From Clostridia bacterium (GTDB lineage Bacteria > Bacillota > Clostridia > Christensenellales > Borkfalkiaceae): a stretch of 62,468 nt of DNA. The notes beneath the pieces were generated by a model that was not told the origin of the DNA, ran no database searches, and saw only the letters and a program-made list of their open reading frames with translations. The position numbers and the translations under genes are program-made. Below are positions 28,569 to 38,676 of this stretch, one piece after another; positions within the stretch are counted from its first letter, which is position 1, and every line of letters begins with the position of its first letter. Where the stretch lies: contig JAGHIT010000048.1 in the NCBI GenBank assembly GCA_017887095.1, forward strand, positions 73,253 to 135,720. Reading direction: 5' to 3'.

Positions 28569-29744
28569 TTATTTGGCGAGATCGCGGAAATAGGCGTAGA
28601 CCTCTTCCTCGGTCATGAATTTTGCGATATAGCGGTAGTCGCCCATTGCAGGAGCAAGCGCCTTATCCACTTCGCCGTATTCCACGAGGTGCGCGCCATA
28701 CTTTTGCAGGATCTCTTCGTGCGAGAGCGCATAGGTCTTTTCCTTCCTGCGGCCGATGAATGCGCAAAAAGTATGCGGATTTGCGGGGATGTCCGGCGTA
28801 TTGCCCGCGATCATATCTGCCCAGATCTCATAGACATCCACGCCGTTGGCATAGTTCATCATGTCGGGCGAACAGCCGCCCGAGGGGCGCATGTTAACTT
28901 CCAGCGCAACAATGTCCCCTTTCTTTCCGAGGTGACAATCGGCATTCAGGCTGAAGAACTCGAAGTGGATGAAACGGCTTCTGACGCCGAAGCTCTTGAC
29001 CGCAGCCCTGCCCCGCTCGCGCACAGCGTCCGGGAGAGATTTGCGGATAAAAAAGCAGCTGTCCTCCCGCTCGTTGACGACGTCCATCAACGATCCGGGC
29101 GTAACATTGCCCGTTTCAAATACAGGTTCTCCCTTTGCGTCGATGATCGCGTCATACGAACAGACTGTACCGTCCACATACTCTTCCATAATATAGTCCG
29201 TATGTTCCGCATCAAAGAAAGCGCGTAAATCCGCCTCGTTCGCAATGCGATAGGTCGCGTTTGCCCCGACACCGTTATCGGGCTTGACGACGGCGCGCCC
29301 CACCTTCTTTAAAAAGGCGCGGCACTTCTCGAAATCATCCGCCATGCAGTAACGTGCAACGGGGATGCCCGCCCTTTCATAGCACGCCTTCATCTTGGAC
29401 TTATACTTGACGGGCGCCATGTCCGCCGAATGAAAGCCCGTGGAGATATTGAAGTCGTCCCTGAGATGCGCATCCCGCTCCAGCCAATACTCGTTGTTGC
29501 TCTCCAGCCAGTCGCACCTGCCGTACTTGTGTAAGAAGAAGGCGACTGCCCGATACACTTCATCGTAATTTTCCAGCGTCTCCACCTTATAGTATTCCGT
29601 CAGAGCAACCTTAAGCTCGGGCTTGAGTTCTGCGTACGGACAGTCGCCGATGCCGAGCACGCGGAAGCCGCGGCGCTGCAGTGCGGCACAGAACCGCCAG
29701 TAACTCTCGGGAAAGTTAGGTGAAATAAAGATAAAGTTTTTCAT
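28569..29744 (-). CDS. ATP-grasp domain protein
   Basis: MKNFIFISPNFPESYWRFCAALQRRGFRVLGIGD..., VVKPDNGVGANATYRI, ALEVNMRPSGG; ORF-track extension upstream of 29744 overlaps the esterase and is spurious. Confidence 0.85.
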   Translation of the reverse strand: MKNFIFISPNFPESYWRFCAALQRRGFRVLGIGDCPYAELKPELKVALTEYYKVETLENYDEVYRAVAFFLHKYGRCDWLESNNEYWLERDAHLRDDFNISTGFHSADMAPVKYKSKMKACYERAGIPVARYCMADDFEKCRAFLKKVGRAVVKPDNGVGANATYRIANEADLRAFFDAEHTDYIMEEYVDGTVCSYDAIIDAKGEPVFETGNVTPGSLMDVVNEREDSCFFIRKSLPDAVRERGRAAVKSFGVRSRFIHFEFFSLNADCHLGKKGDIVALEVNMRPSGGCSPDMMNYANGVDVYEIWADMIAGNTPDIPANPHTFCAFIGRRKEKTYALSHEEILQKYGAHLVEYGEVDKALAPAMGDYRYIAKFMTEEEVYAYFRDLAK

Positions 29745-29754
29745 TTGATTCTCC

Positions 29755-30495
29755 CTACGGCTCGTTTGCCGTAATCTCCAAAAAAGCAAGAACCTGCGGT
29801 AGCCTCGCACGCCAGGACGCCTCGTCGTGTCGTCCGCCCCCGATGATATGAAATTCACACCCCGCGCGGCGTGCAAGCTTTTCCTCTGCCATACGAAGGG
29901 CGCGCGCCTGATTTTTGCCGTGCTGTCTGAGCTCCACTTCGCCGTAGTCCAGCCAAAGACGGGCATCCGCGGGAAGCGCGTCAAGAAGTTCCTCACAACC
30001 GACGGGGTCCGTCCAGAGACTGGGCGAGAGCGCCGCCGCCCGCGAAAAGATCTGCGGATAGCGCGCAAGCCCGTAGAGCGACATGAGCCCACCCATCGAG
30101 CTGCCCATAAGATAGGTATGTGCACGGTCAGAAAGCGTCGGATATTCACCGTCGATCTGCTGTTTGAACGTACCAGTCATCCAGTCCATGAACTGTTTGC
30201 CCCGTCCCGCCGATCTTCCGAAGCGTGAGGTAAACGCAAAAGGCGAATACTCGCTCAGCCGATCGTGCTTATCGCACTCCACCGTCGCGACGATGAGCGG
30301 TGCGCGCATCGCATCCAGAAGTTCCCCAAGACGCAGACTTGCCCCATATGGCGCACGCTCGTCCCAAAACGCAGTCTGTCCGTCAAAGAGATAGAGTACG
30401 GGAAAGCGGCCGCCGAAATCCGGGCGGTAGACATAAGCGTTTCTTCCCTGCATACCTGAAGGTGCAGGCAATGTTACGGTTAATTCTTCAATCAT
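29755..30495 (-). CDS. alpha/beta-hydrolase, putative esterase (Fes/IroE/YbbA-like)
   Basis: YLMGSSMGGLMSLYGLARYPQIFSRAAALSPSLW. Confidence 0.85.
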   Translation of the reverse strand: MIEELTVTLPAPSGMQGRNAYVYRPDFGGRFPVLYLFDGQTAFWDERAPYGASLRLGELLDAMRAPLIVATVECDKHDRLSEYSPFAFTSRFGRSAGRGKQFMDWMTGTFKQQIDGEYPTLSDRAHTYLMGSSMGGLMSLYGLARYPQIFSRAAALSPSLWTDPVGCEELLDALPADARLWLDYGEVELRQHGKNQARALRMAEEKLARRAGCEFHIIGGGRHDEASWRARLPQVLAFLEITANEP

Positions 30496-30503
30496 TCCCG
30501 TTC

Positions 30504-30532
30504 ATTATACCGCACAAATGTGTAATTGTCAA
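30504..30532 (-). promoter_or_regulatory. promoter of esterase/ATP-grasp pair (TTGACA-17-TATAAT)
   Basis: Reverse strand TTGACA(N17)TATAAT, 9 nt from the predicted start codon. Confidence 0.6.
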
Positions 30533-30573
30533 TCAGTAAAATTAATTTGTCATACGACAATATGACTCCGCCC

Positions 30574-30602
30574 TTGACAAATTTCGCAAACCGTATTATA
30601 CT
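30574..30602 (+). promoter_or_regulatory. promoter of GNAT gene (TTGACA-17-TATACT)
   Basis: TTGACA(N17)TATACT. Confidence 0.75.
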
Positions 30603-30653
30603 GTTAAACAGGTTGATTGTTTCAGATTGCAACACCGACCTCAGGAGAGAACT

Positions 30654-31766
30654 ATGATTGAAATAAAAGAAGTAAAAACTTTCTTTCAGCAAAGACAGTT
30701 CATTACATTTCCGCTCAAACTCTACAAGGGCAACGACTGTTTTGTCCCGCCTCTTTTCGGTGATGAAAAAAAATTATTTCGCAAAAACTATCACTATTAC
30801 GACGACGCCGAGGCAATCTACTATCTTGCCTACAGGAACGGCAAAGTTGTCGGACGTATTTCAGGCATTTTGCACCACAAGAGCAATAAAAAATGGAACC
30901 AGAAACGCGTTCGTTTTACGCGCTTTGACTGCATAGAGGATAAAGAGGTTGCTGCCGCCCTCTTTTCGGCGGTCGAGAACTGGGCAAAGTCCAAAGGCAT
31001 GGAGGAAATGGTCGGGCCGCTCGGGTTCTCCGACCTGGAACGCGAGGGACTGCTCATCGAAGGATTCGACGAGCTATCCACATTTGAAGAACAATACAAT
31101 TATCCGTATTATCAGACGCTCATCGAAGGACTGGGCTATCAGAAGGAAGTCGACTGGCTGGAACACAAGCTCTACCTGCCCGAGAAGTCCGATCCGCGCA
31201 TGCACGAAATGCATGAAAAGATCTTAAAGCGCTATGATCTGCATCTGAGCACAGCAAAGACTGCCGATGAATTCATTCGTTTATATAAAGACGATTTCTT
31301 CGAGTTGCTGGACACGACGTACGCGGAGATCTACGGAACCGTTCCCTTCACCGACAAGATGAAAAATGAGCTGGTAAAATCCTTTAAGCTCATCATTGAC
31401 GTCCGTTTCGTGACAATGATACTCGATAAAAACGAAAAACCGGTGTGTTTCGGACTGTGCTTCCCATCCATTGCGCGCGCCGTGCAAAAATCGGGAGGCA
31501 GACTGACCCTTCCCGCCATCCTGCGCATCCTCAAGGCGGTCAAGGATCCCGAGATCATCGACCTCGCACTCATCGGCGTTCTGCCATCCTACCGCGGCGT
31601 GAGCATCGTCCTCATCGACGAACTTCAGCGCATGCTGCGCGAAGGGAATATCAAGTTTTGCGAAACAAACCTCAATCTTGAGGAGAATCATGACATCCTC
31701 AATTTGTGGAAAAACTTCGGCAACGTTCTGCACAAACGCCGCCGCTGCTATGTAAAAAAAATCTGA
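30654..31766 (+). CDS. GNAT-like N-acetyltransferase family protein
   Basis: MIEIKEVKTFFQQRQFITFPLKLYKGNDCFVPPLFGDEKKLF... Confidence 0.75.
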   Translation: MIEIKEVKTFFQQRQFITFPLKLYKGNDCFVPPLFGDEKKLFRKNYHYYDDAEAIYYLAYRNGKVVGRISGILHHKSNKKWNQKRVRFTRFDCIEDKEVAAALFSAVENWAKSKGMEEMVGPLGFSDLEREGLLIEGFDELSTFEEQYNYPYYQTLIEGLGYQKEVDWLEHKLYLPEKSDPRMHEMHEKILKRYDLHLSTAKTADEFIRLYKDDFFELLDTTYAEIYGTVPFTDKMKNELVKSFKLIIDVRFVTMILDKNEKPVCFGLCFPSIARAVQKSGGRLTLPAILRILKAVKDPEIIDLALIGVLPSYRGVSIVLIDELQRMLREGNIKFCETNLNLEENHDILNLWKNFGNVLHKRRRCYVKKI

Positions 31767-31769
31767 ATA

Positions 31770-31804
31770 CGGAAAGCGCCTTCCCACGGGAAGGCGCTTT
31801 CCGT
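31770..31804. terminator. bidirectional terminator
   Basis: GGAAAGCGCCTTcccacggGAAGGCGCTTTCC. Confidence 0.85.
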
Positions 31805-31811
31805 TCTACGC

Positions 31812-33125
31812 TCAGTTTTTCCTGTAAATACACGCCGTATGCGGCGGCAGATAGATATCGTTCAGATTGCGCACCTGCCCGTCCAAGAGGTTGACGCCCT
31901 CCGCCTCCTCGACGCGCACGGTGCAGTCGCCGTCGCCGATGTTGATCGCGACGATGATTCTCTCCCCCCGATACTCCCGTACAAAGGAGAAATTGGTGTT
32001 CATGCACGTCGCTTTGGTATACGTTCCGTACGCGAGGGCAGATGAACCGTTACGGATCGCGGCAAGCTTTTTAATATGCGCGACTAACTCCGGATGCGAC
32101 GTCTTATCAATATCGCCGATAAACGGACGGAGTTTGTAGTCGAGATCGGACTTATCCCCCTCCGCGCCGAACTCCGATCCGTAATAGACACAAGGGATAC
32201 CGGGCATCGTGAACAGCAGCGTATAGAGATTGCACAGATTCTCCTTATTCCTGAGCGCCGTACAGGCGCGCTCGACATCATGATTGTCCACAAAATTCAG
32301 GAGATTTTTTCCCGGGAAGAGCGCCCACGGCGTAGAGGCAAACAGGCGGGACATGTTGTGCTCGATCTCAAAAAGGTTCCCAGAATTGTACGCCGAGAGC
32401 ATGCTGCGGAACCCCTCATAATTGGTAATGGAGTTAAGGCGCTCGGAGCAGACGTTCTGCTGAAAATTGTTGGTGTGGATAACTTCGCCGACCAGGAAAA
32501 AATCTGGTTTCTTCTCATTGACCGTGCGACGCAGCAGCTCCATAAACCAAGGCGGAAGCAGGTAACTCACATCCAGCCTCAACCCGTCGATCCCGAATTC
32601 ATCGATCCAGAAACGCACAGCATCCATCAAATAGTTCTGCACATCCTGATTATCGAGACGCAGCTTGACCAACTCCGGATGCCCTTCCCAGTTTTCATAG
32701 TTCAACCCGTCGTTATAGGCGGAATTACCGCGGAAATCAATGTTGAACCAAAAACGGTAATCCGTCCCCTCACGCTTTTGCAGAACTTCCCGAAAGGGCG
32801 GGAACGCCCTTCCGACATGATTGAACACGCCGTCAAGCACGACACGAATGCCGACCGCATGAAACGCCGCAACGAGCGCTTTGAATTCTTCGTTGGTCCC
32901 GAGGCGTCTGTCGATCTTGTAAAAATCCACCGTGTCATAGCCGTGACGCTCACTCTCGAAAAGAGGATTGAACAGAACGGCACCGACCCCCAATTCCTTT
33001 AACCGTGGGATTTCCTCCGCGACGAGCGAAAGACGGTGGTGCACTTCGCCAAAATCATTCTGCCGCTCCGCGCCACAGAACCCGAGCGGATAAATCTGAT
33101 AAAATACACTTTCGTCAAACCACAT
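31812..33125 (-). CDS. alpha-amylase (GH13) family glycosidase
   Basis: VVLDGVFNHVG, GLRLDVSYLLP, FVDNHDVERA. Confidence 0.92.
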   Translation of the reverse strand: MWFDESVFYQIYPLGFCGAERQNDFGEVHHRLSLVAEEIPRLKELGVGAVLFNPLFESERHGYDTVDFYKIDRRLGTNEEFKALVAAFHAVGIRVVLDGVFNHVGRAFPPFREVLQKREGTDYRFWFNIDFRGNSAYNDGLNYENWEGHPELVKLRLDNQDVQNYLMDAVRFWIDEFGIDGLRLDVSYLLPPWFMELLRRTVNEKKPDFFLVGEVIHTNNFQQNVCSERLNSITNYEGFRSMLSAYNSGNLFEIEHNMSRLFASTPWALFPGKNLLNFVDNHDVERACTALRNKENLCNLYTLLFTMPGIPCVYYGSEFGAEGDKSDLDYKLRPFIGDIDKTSHPELVAHIKKLAAIRNGSSALAYGTYTKATCMNTNFSFVREYRGERIIVAINIGDGDCTVRVEEAEGVNLLDGQVRNLNDIYLPPHTACIYRKN

Positions 33126-33156
33126 TTTGTGTCATCTCCTATAGGTCACTCCATAA

Positions 33157-33185
33157 ATTGTACCACAATACATCGTATTTGACAA
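33157..33185 (-). promoter_or_regulatory. amylase promoter (TTGTCA-17-TACAAT)
   Basis: Reverse strand TTGTCA(N17)TACAAT. Confidence 0.65.
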
Positions 33186-33216
33186 TACCCTTTTTTCACT
33201 TTTCGCAACATTTATA

Positions 33217-33245
33217 TTGCATTTTGTGCAAAGACGCGCTATAAT
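33217..33245 (+). promoter_or_regulatory. M18 peptidase promoter (TTGCAT-17-TATAAT)
   Basis: TTGCAT(N17)TATAAT. Confidence 0.7.
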
Positions 33246-33275
33246 ACCACAAAAGAAATTTCATCCGAGGCTTTC

Positions 33276-34520
33276 ATGAAAGATCTTCTGCAATTCCTTG
33301 AAACATCTTACACTGCCTATCAGGCAACGGAAAACGCGCGCGCCTTTTTGCTTCAAAACGGATTCACCGAGCTTTCCGAACAGGAGAAATGGTCGCTCTC
33401 AGACCACGGAAAGTATTTCGTCACGCGCGGCGGCAGCGCCCTGATCGCTTTTTGCGTCGGCGATGCCGTTCAGGGCTTTAAAGTCGCCGCAAGCCATACC
33501 GATGCCCCCGCCCTCAAGCTGAAAAGTTCTCCCGCGCTCTCCGATGCAAACTACACCCGTCTCAATACCGAAGCATACGGCGGTGGGCTGTATTACAGCT
33601 ATTTTGACCGTCCGCTGCGCCTTGCGGGACGCGTCATCCGCGAAAAAGGGAACACGCTTGTTTCCGAACCGTTTGTCAGCGACTTTCTCGTCACCCTTCC
33701 TTCCATCGCCATCCACCTCAACCGTGACGCAAACACAGGATTTGCGCCTGATAAACAGACCGATCTTCCCCTGCTCAGTCTCGGCGCAAAAAATTTTGCG
33801 GACATCGTCAGAGATGCGGTAGACTTTGATCTGTTTGCCGTGTGCGCAGAAAAACCTTATCTCTGGGGCGCGGAAAACGAATTGCTCAGCGCGCCGCGCA
33901 TCGACAACCTGGCAAGTGTCTACGCCTCTCTCGTCTCGATTGCCGAACAAGGCACGGGAATGCGTGTCATAGCATGTCTTGACAGCGAGGAAGTGGGCAG
34001 CCTCACCCGCCAGGGCGCAGACAGCGACTTTCTTTCCACGGTTCTGACACGTATCGCGTCAGCACAGGGGCTGGATGCGCAGGGATATTCTCTTGCGCTC
34101 TCACATTCCTTCTGTCTTTCGCTGGACGGCGCACATGGTTTCCACCCCAATCATCCCGAAAAGTACGACCCTCGGGAACGTGCATTTCTCGGCAAAGGTG
34201 CAGCGCTCAAGCGGCATGCAGGCGGAGCATACACGACGGATTCGCTCTCTGCTGCCGCTGTCCGAAAACTCTTCGCGCTGGCAGATGCGCCTTTGCAGAG
34301 TTTTTACAATCGCTCTGACATGCGCAGCGGAGGCACGCTCGGCGCGATCAGCCTGTCACACGCAAGCATGCTCTGCGCCGACCTCGGCATTCCGCAGCTT
34401 GCAATGCACTCCGCTGTAGAAACGATGGCATACTGCGACTACACTGCGCTTGTAGCGGGCGTAAGGAGTTTCTTCTCGCACGAAATTATCGTGATGCATG
34501 ATCAGATCGAGATCAAATAA
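33276..34520 (+). CDS. M18 family aminopeptidase
   Basis: KVAASHTDAPALKLK, CLDSEEVGS, MRSGGTLGAISLSHASM. Confidence 0.93.
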   Translation: MKDLLQFLETSYTAYQATENARAFLLQNGFTELSEQEKWSLSDHGKYFVTRGGSALIAFCVGDAVQGFKVAASHTDAPALKLKSSPALSDANYTRLNTEAYGGGLYYSYFDRPLRLAGRVIREKGNTLVSEPFVSDFLVTLPSIAIHLNRDANTGFAPDKQTDLPLLSLGAKNFADIVRDAVDFDLFAVCAEKPYLWGAENELLSAPRIDNLASVYASLVSIAEQGTGMRVIACLDSEEVGSLTRQGADSDFLSTVLTRIASAQGLDAQGYSLALSHSFCLSLDGAHGFHPNHPEKYDPRERAFLGKGAALKRHAGGAYTTDSLSAAAVRKLFALADAPLQSFYNRSDMRSGGTLGAISLSHASMLCADLGIPQLAMHSAVETMAYCDYTALVAGVRSFFSHEIIVMHDQIEIK

Positions 34521-34529
34521 TCAAGTTGC

Positions 34530-34572
34530 AAAAAAGCGGCGCGCACTCCTGCAAAAGTGCGCGCCGCTTTTT
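34530..34572. terminator. terminator between convergent genes
   Basis: AAAAAGCGGCGCGCACtcctgcaaaaGTGCGCGCCGCTTTTT. Confidence 0.9.
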
Positions 34573-34579
34573 CCCCGAT

Positions 34580-35413
34580 TCAAGCTTCCGATCTCTTATC
34601 CTCGGGTCGGAGAGAAGATTGCTCCATGATCTCTTGATAATATTTATCTTCGCTGAAATCTCTCGGACGGGTGTATTCACCGCCAAGTGCTTCGATGGCA
34701 TATTTCAGTTCCTGATACTCCAAATAGTTGATATCGTCACGGTCGATATATTCGAGAAGCACAGGCAATGCACGCTCATCACCGTAGGCGGCGAGATAAC
34801 TTGCATGCATCGGAACCTCGTCCCCCGTACGGAATTCTCTGATAAGAATATCATAGATCCGATCGTCGCGCTCTTTGCAACGGGACAGGATCTCCAGCAT
34901 CAGTTCACGCTCAACGCCCGCCTCATAACAGAGGAGAGCGCGCTCCTTGGCGGCATCCGCATTGTTTTTAAGCTGTTCGCATGCCGCCTCTTTGACGTCT
35001 TCGCTCACATCACCGGTCAACAGGTCAAAATAGGCGGGAAAAGCTTTGGGGCTGCTTCCTGCAAGATTGACGGCGAGCGTGAGAATCTCCTCGTCTCTGC
35101 GGGAGAGCAAGCTGACCAATGCGTCCGGACAGCCGCGAGCTTCCAGCTCTCGGCACAAAAAGTCCGAAACCGGAACCCCCTCCTCCACATGACGTGCAAG
35201 CATCCCACACAGTTCCTCGTCTGACATTGCGGCATAATAGCCCTTGGGCGTAGCGCCGGCCTTTGCGACGTAGATGTCTCCGAACTGTTGATACAGCTTG
35301 GGAATGATGTTCTCCCACTGCTTTTCGGAATACTTTCCCGCATTCATGCGGATATATTCGGACAGTTTTTCCTCAAACAGTCCGTCAAAATCAATGAGAT
35401 CCCTCTTACTCAT
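34580..35413 (-). CDS. hypothetical HEAT-repeat-like protein
   Basis: 277 aa, all-helical repeat-like sequence; no catalytic motif recognised. Confidence 0.6.
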   Translation of the reverse strand: MSKRDLIDFDGLFEEKLSEYIRMNAGKYSEKQWENIIPKLYQQFGDIYVAKAGATPKGYYAAMSDEELCGMLARHVEEGVPVSDFLCRELEARGCPDALVSLLSRRDEEILTLAVNLAGSSPKAFPAYFDLLTGDVSEDVKEAACEQLKNNADAAKERALLCYEAGVERELMLEILSRCKERDDRIYDILIREFRTGDEVPMHASYLAAYGDERALPVLLEYIDRDDINYLEYQELKYAIEALGGEYTRPRDFSEDKYYQEIMEQSSLRPEDKRSEA

Positions 35414-35423
35414 TATATTCTCC

Positions 35424-37085
35424 TCACATCATAAAATCCAGGATCGCCTGCGTCGTATATCGATTGGCATCAAAGAGCTCCACGATCTTGGCAAGAGAAC
35501 GCTCCCCGCCCTTAATGCGGGCTTCGCGGTAGATCGCCGCCGCAAGCGCCGCGCGTTCATCGCAGTAATCGAGCGCGCCCGCTTCCTCAAGCGTAAGATA
35601 AATATCCTCCGCAGCGGCACAAATCTTTCCTTCGTTCTCATCCCCCAAAAGTGCAAATTTGGCATAGACGTCTGCAAACGCCTTTAAAAACGCTTCCTGT
35701 TTTTTATCACCGACCTCGATCTTATGCGTAAAAAATTCTCGATAAACATTGCACACAACTACGCCGAACGAATCTTCTGCATTGCGCATGGTCAGTTCGT
35801 GCAGAATGGATATCTTGACATATTCTTCCAGCGTGCTGTCCAATAGGACTTCGCGCAGCACTGTATCCATATGAGAACGTACGGCAACCCGCACGGCAAG
35901 TGCCTGTAATTTTTCGTCGCGCCCCTCCATTTCATCGAAAGCGATGCGAAAAAACTCGTCTAATTCAGGCAATGCGGAAATTTTACGCGCATCCTGCTCC
36001 TCCACCGTTGATGCAGCGAGCAGAAAATTGGCGATCGTCGAATATTCTTCCTCCGGAACACGATAATAATAGCTCATGGAAAAACCGTCGCCGCCATCCT
36101 CAAGCCCACGCATGCGTTCCAGGTAATATGAAGCAACTGCTTTGCGCGGATAGATCGTTGTGAGCAGATCCAAGGATTCGATCGCCGCATCGATGCGCCC
36201 CGTCTTATATGCTGCAACTGCATGGAACCAAAGCACATTGTCATCGTATTCCAGCCGCTCTTTCAAAAGCGAAAGTTTCTCATACGCTTCCTCGTCCAGC
36301 CCCGTCTCGCACAGCGCTGTGGCAATCCGATACAGATCGTCCGTCGCATCCGTATGAATCTCGGCAAGTCTCCGCGCCGCCTTTCTGGCGCCCTCCTTAT
36401 CCTCACGCGCGCCAAGAACCGCGCAATACGTCGTAAGCGCCTGCACGTTGTCCGGATGCTCCGTCAACAAAGCTTCACACTCTTTCTGTGCGCCCTCTTC
36501 ATCGCCCAACATGAGAGCACACATTGCGGAAAGCCCTGCCGCGGAAGGGTAATCCGAACTGGTTTCCGGGACTTCGGAAAACTTATCGCGCGCCTTTTTC
36601 AAATCACCCGCCTTTAGACAAGCAAGCCCTTCGGCAAGCAATTCCGGGCAAGGGGCATCATCATCAGGCACAAAATGCAGGTGGGGGGCAGCCATACGAC
36701 GCACAAAGCTTCCGATTCCGGCTAGACCCTCTGAAGAAAACTCACCCTCTTGCGCAAACGCGCGGTGATAATAGAGCGCAGACTGCACATCGTTCCCCAT
36801 GTTCATGAAGGCGACGGCAAGCCCTTCGTACCCTTCCCCGAAATCCGCTTCGTTACAGGTATCCAAAAATCGGAACCATGCGTCTGCCGCCTGCTGCCAC
36901 AAGCCCATCGCTTCATAAATATCCGCCGCAAGCGCCTGTGCATCCGCGCTCGGTCCGTACATCTTATTGCGTTTATTCAGTAGTTTCAGAGCCCCGAGAT
37001 AATTTCCGTCCTGAAATCGCTTCTCCACGCTCTCCAGCATAAACTCATCGCTGAAATCCAGTTTCTGTACGCTTTCGTCCTTCAT
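35424..37085 (-). CDS. tetratricopeptide repeat protein
   Basis: Start MKDESVQKLDFSDEFML; repeated TPR-like helices. Confidence 0.75.
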   Translation of the reverse strand: MKDESVQKLDFSDEFMLESVEKRFQDGNYLGALKLLNKRNKMYGPSADAQALAADIYEAMGLWQQAADAWFRFLDTCNEADFGEGYEGLAVAFMNMGNDVQSALYYHRAFAQEGEFSSEGLAGIGSFVRRMAAPHLHFVPDDDAPCPELLAEGLACLKAGDLKKARDKFSEVPETSSDYPSAAGLSAMCALMLGDEEGAQKECEALLTEHPDNVQALTTYCAVLGAREDKEGARKAARRLAEIHTDATDDLYRIATALCETGLDEEAYEKLSLLKERLEYDDNVLWFHAVAAYKTGRIDAAIESLDLLTTIYPRKAVASYYLERMRGLEDGGDGFSMSYYYRVPEEEYSTIANFLLAASTVEEQDARKISALPELDEFFRIAFDEMEGRDEKLQALAVRVAVRSHMDTVLREVLLDSTLEEYVKISILHELTMRNAEDSFGVVVCNVYREFFTHKIEVGDKKQEAFLKAFADVYAKFALLGDENEGKICAAAEDIYLTLEEAGALDYCDERAALAAAIYREARIKGGERSLAKIVELFDANRYTTQAILDFMM

Positions 37086-37957
37086 TCGTTCTCCCCGAAA
37101 AGGCGTTCCACGTCCTCTTCGCCAAATATATAATCGGTATTGCAGTAATGACAATGCACTGCAATCTCGCCCCGCTCGACAAGAAGTGCATAAGCCTCCT
37201 CCCTTCCCATCGCAAGGACCGCGGCAGAAGCCCGTTCGCGCGAGCAATGGCAGGCAAAACGTGTCTCTCGCACGGAAATATCCCTTGCGCCGAAGTCGGA
37301 CAAGATGCCCTGCGCGCCGCGTGTCTCGATAACATGGGAAAGATCGGTATATATTGCAATCTTCTCCTCGGCAAATCCGATCGCCGCATCACCCGCATAG
37401 GGCATAGGCTGTAAAAAAAGTCCTCCGGCCCCCACGCATGTCCCGTCCGTTCCAATTCTGACGCCCAACGCGATTGCAGTGGGTCGCTGTTCGCTCGTAA
37501 GGAAATAGGCCGAAATATCCTCGGCGATCTCACCGGAAACCAGCGCACTCGTACCGACAAACGGAATTCCTTCCCCGTCATCCCGGACAACGGTAAGCGT
37601 CCCGTTGCTCCCGACACAGCGTCCCACGTCCAGTTTTCCGTCCGCGCGCAGAGGCAACTCCGCTTCCGGATGCTCAATATAACCGCGCACGCGCAGCGCA
37701 CCGTCTGCCGCTACCCCGATTTTACCGCCCGCACCGCCGCCGTCGACGGACAGAGAAAGAGAACTCGTCTCCTCTTTCAGCCAGCCCGCAAGATATACCG
37801 CAGCCGACATGGTCCGTCCCAGCGCCGCCGCTGCGACGGGCGTAAGATGATGGCGTTTGATCGCCTCGTTGACGATGGCGGTACTGTCGAGCACAGCAAG
37901 AGACACCCGTCCGTTAAAAACGAGCGCCCGATATAGTTTACTTACGCTTTCCGGCAT
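37082..37957 (-). CDS. hslO: redox-regulated chaperone Hsp33
   Basis: C-terminal zinc site RFACHCSRE...VHCHYCNTDYIF. Confidence 0.93.
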   Translation of the reverse strand: MPESVSKLYRALVFNGRVSLAVLDSTAIVNEAIKRHHLTPVAAAALGRTMSAAVYLAGWLKEETSSLSLSVDGGGAGGKIGVAADGALRVRGYIEHPEAELPLRADGKLDVGRCVGSNGTLTVVRDDGEGIPFVGTSALVSGEIAEDISAYFLTSEQRPTAIALGVRIGTDGTCVGAGGLFLQPMPYAGDAAIGFAEEKIAIYTDLSHVIETRGAQGILSDFGARDISVRETRFACHCSRERASAAVLAMGREEAYALLVERGEIAVHCHYCNTDYIFGEEDVERLFGENE

Positions 37958-38673
37958 ATAAAATTCACCCTGTCGCTGTTCGCGACTTCTTCACCGAGAT
38001 GCCCTTCGACGCGAAGCACGGTAAATCCTGCTTGTTCCAGCTTCCCGACGACGTCCTGTGTCTCGTGGATATACTGGACATGTTGTTCGTCAAAACGTTC
38101 GAAAGCGCTGTCCGTACGGCGCACGAAGAGCGTGACATCCATCTCAACGCGGTCGGAGAAGAGATGCGTAAAGCAAAGATATGTCACGTCGTCCCTGTCG
38201 TCCGCAAAAATATTATCTGCAATTTTTTCGCGAAGTTTGTATGAGGAGGAAAGATCGAACCAAAAGAGTCCGCCCTTTCTGAGCGCCGCCGCCGCATGAC
38301 GGAACGCAGCAAGCAGTTTTTCCTGCGAGATATAGTTATAGCAATCGTTGGGCGAGAGCAGAAAATCAAACTTATCGCCAAGATTGAGCTTCGCCGCATC
38401 CGCCTGAACATAGCGAATCGAAAGCCCCTCTTCTCTTGCACGACGCATCGCTTCCGAAAGCATGGGGACGGAAAGGTCTGCCCCCGTCATTACATAACCC
38501 GCCTTAGTGAGCACGCGCGTAAACGCACCGCTGCCGCAGCCTACTTCAAGCCCCCTGCTCCCCGCCCCCAAAGCCGCAAGCCCCGAAAGAAAATACTGCG
38601 ACCATTGTTCATAGCCGCAGTCATCATTGAGTCGCTCGAACCATTGGGAAAGGTGTTCGTAAGCCTGTGCCAT
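37942..38673 (-). CDS. class I SAM-dependent methyltransferase
   Basis: GLEVGCGSGAFTRVLTKAGYVMTGADLS. Confidence 0.9.
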   Translation of the reverse strand: MAQAYEHLSQWFERLNDDCGYEQWSQYFLSGLAALGAGSRGLEVGCGSGAFTRVLTKAGYVMTGADLSVPMLSEAMRRAREEGLSIRYVQADAAKLNLGDKFDFLLSPNDCYNYISQEKLLAAFRHAAAALRKGGLFWFDLSSSYKLREKIADNIFADDRDDVTYLCFTHLFSDRVEMDVTLFVRRTDSAFERFDEQHVQYIHETQDVVGKLEQAGFTVLRVEGHLGEEVANSDRVNFICRKA

Positions 38674-38676
38674 ACA

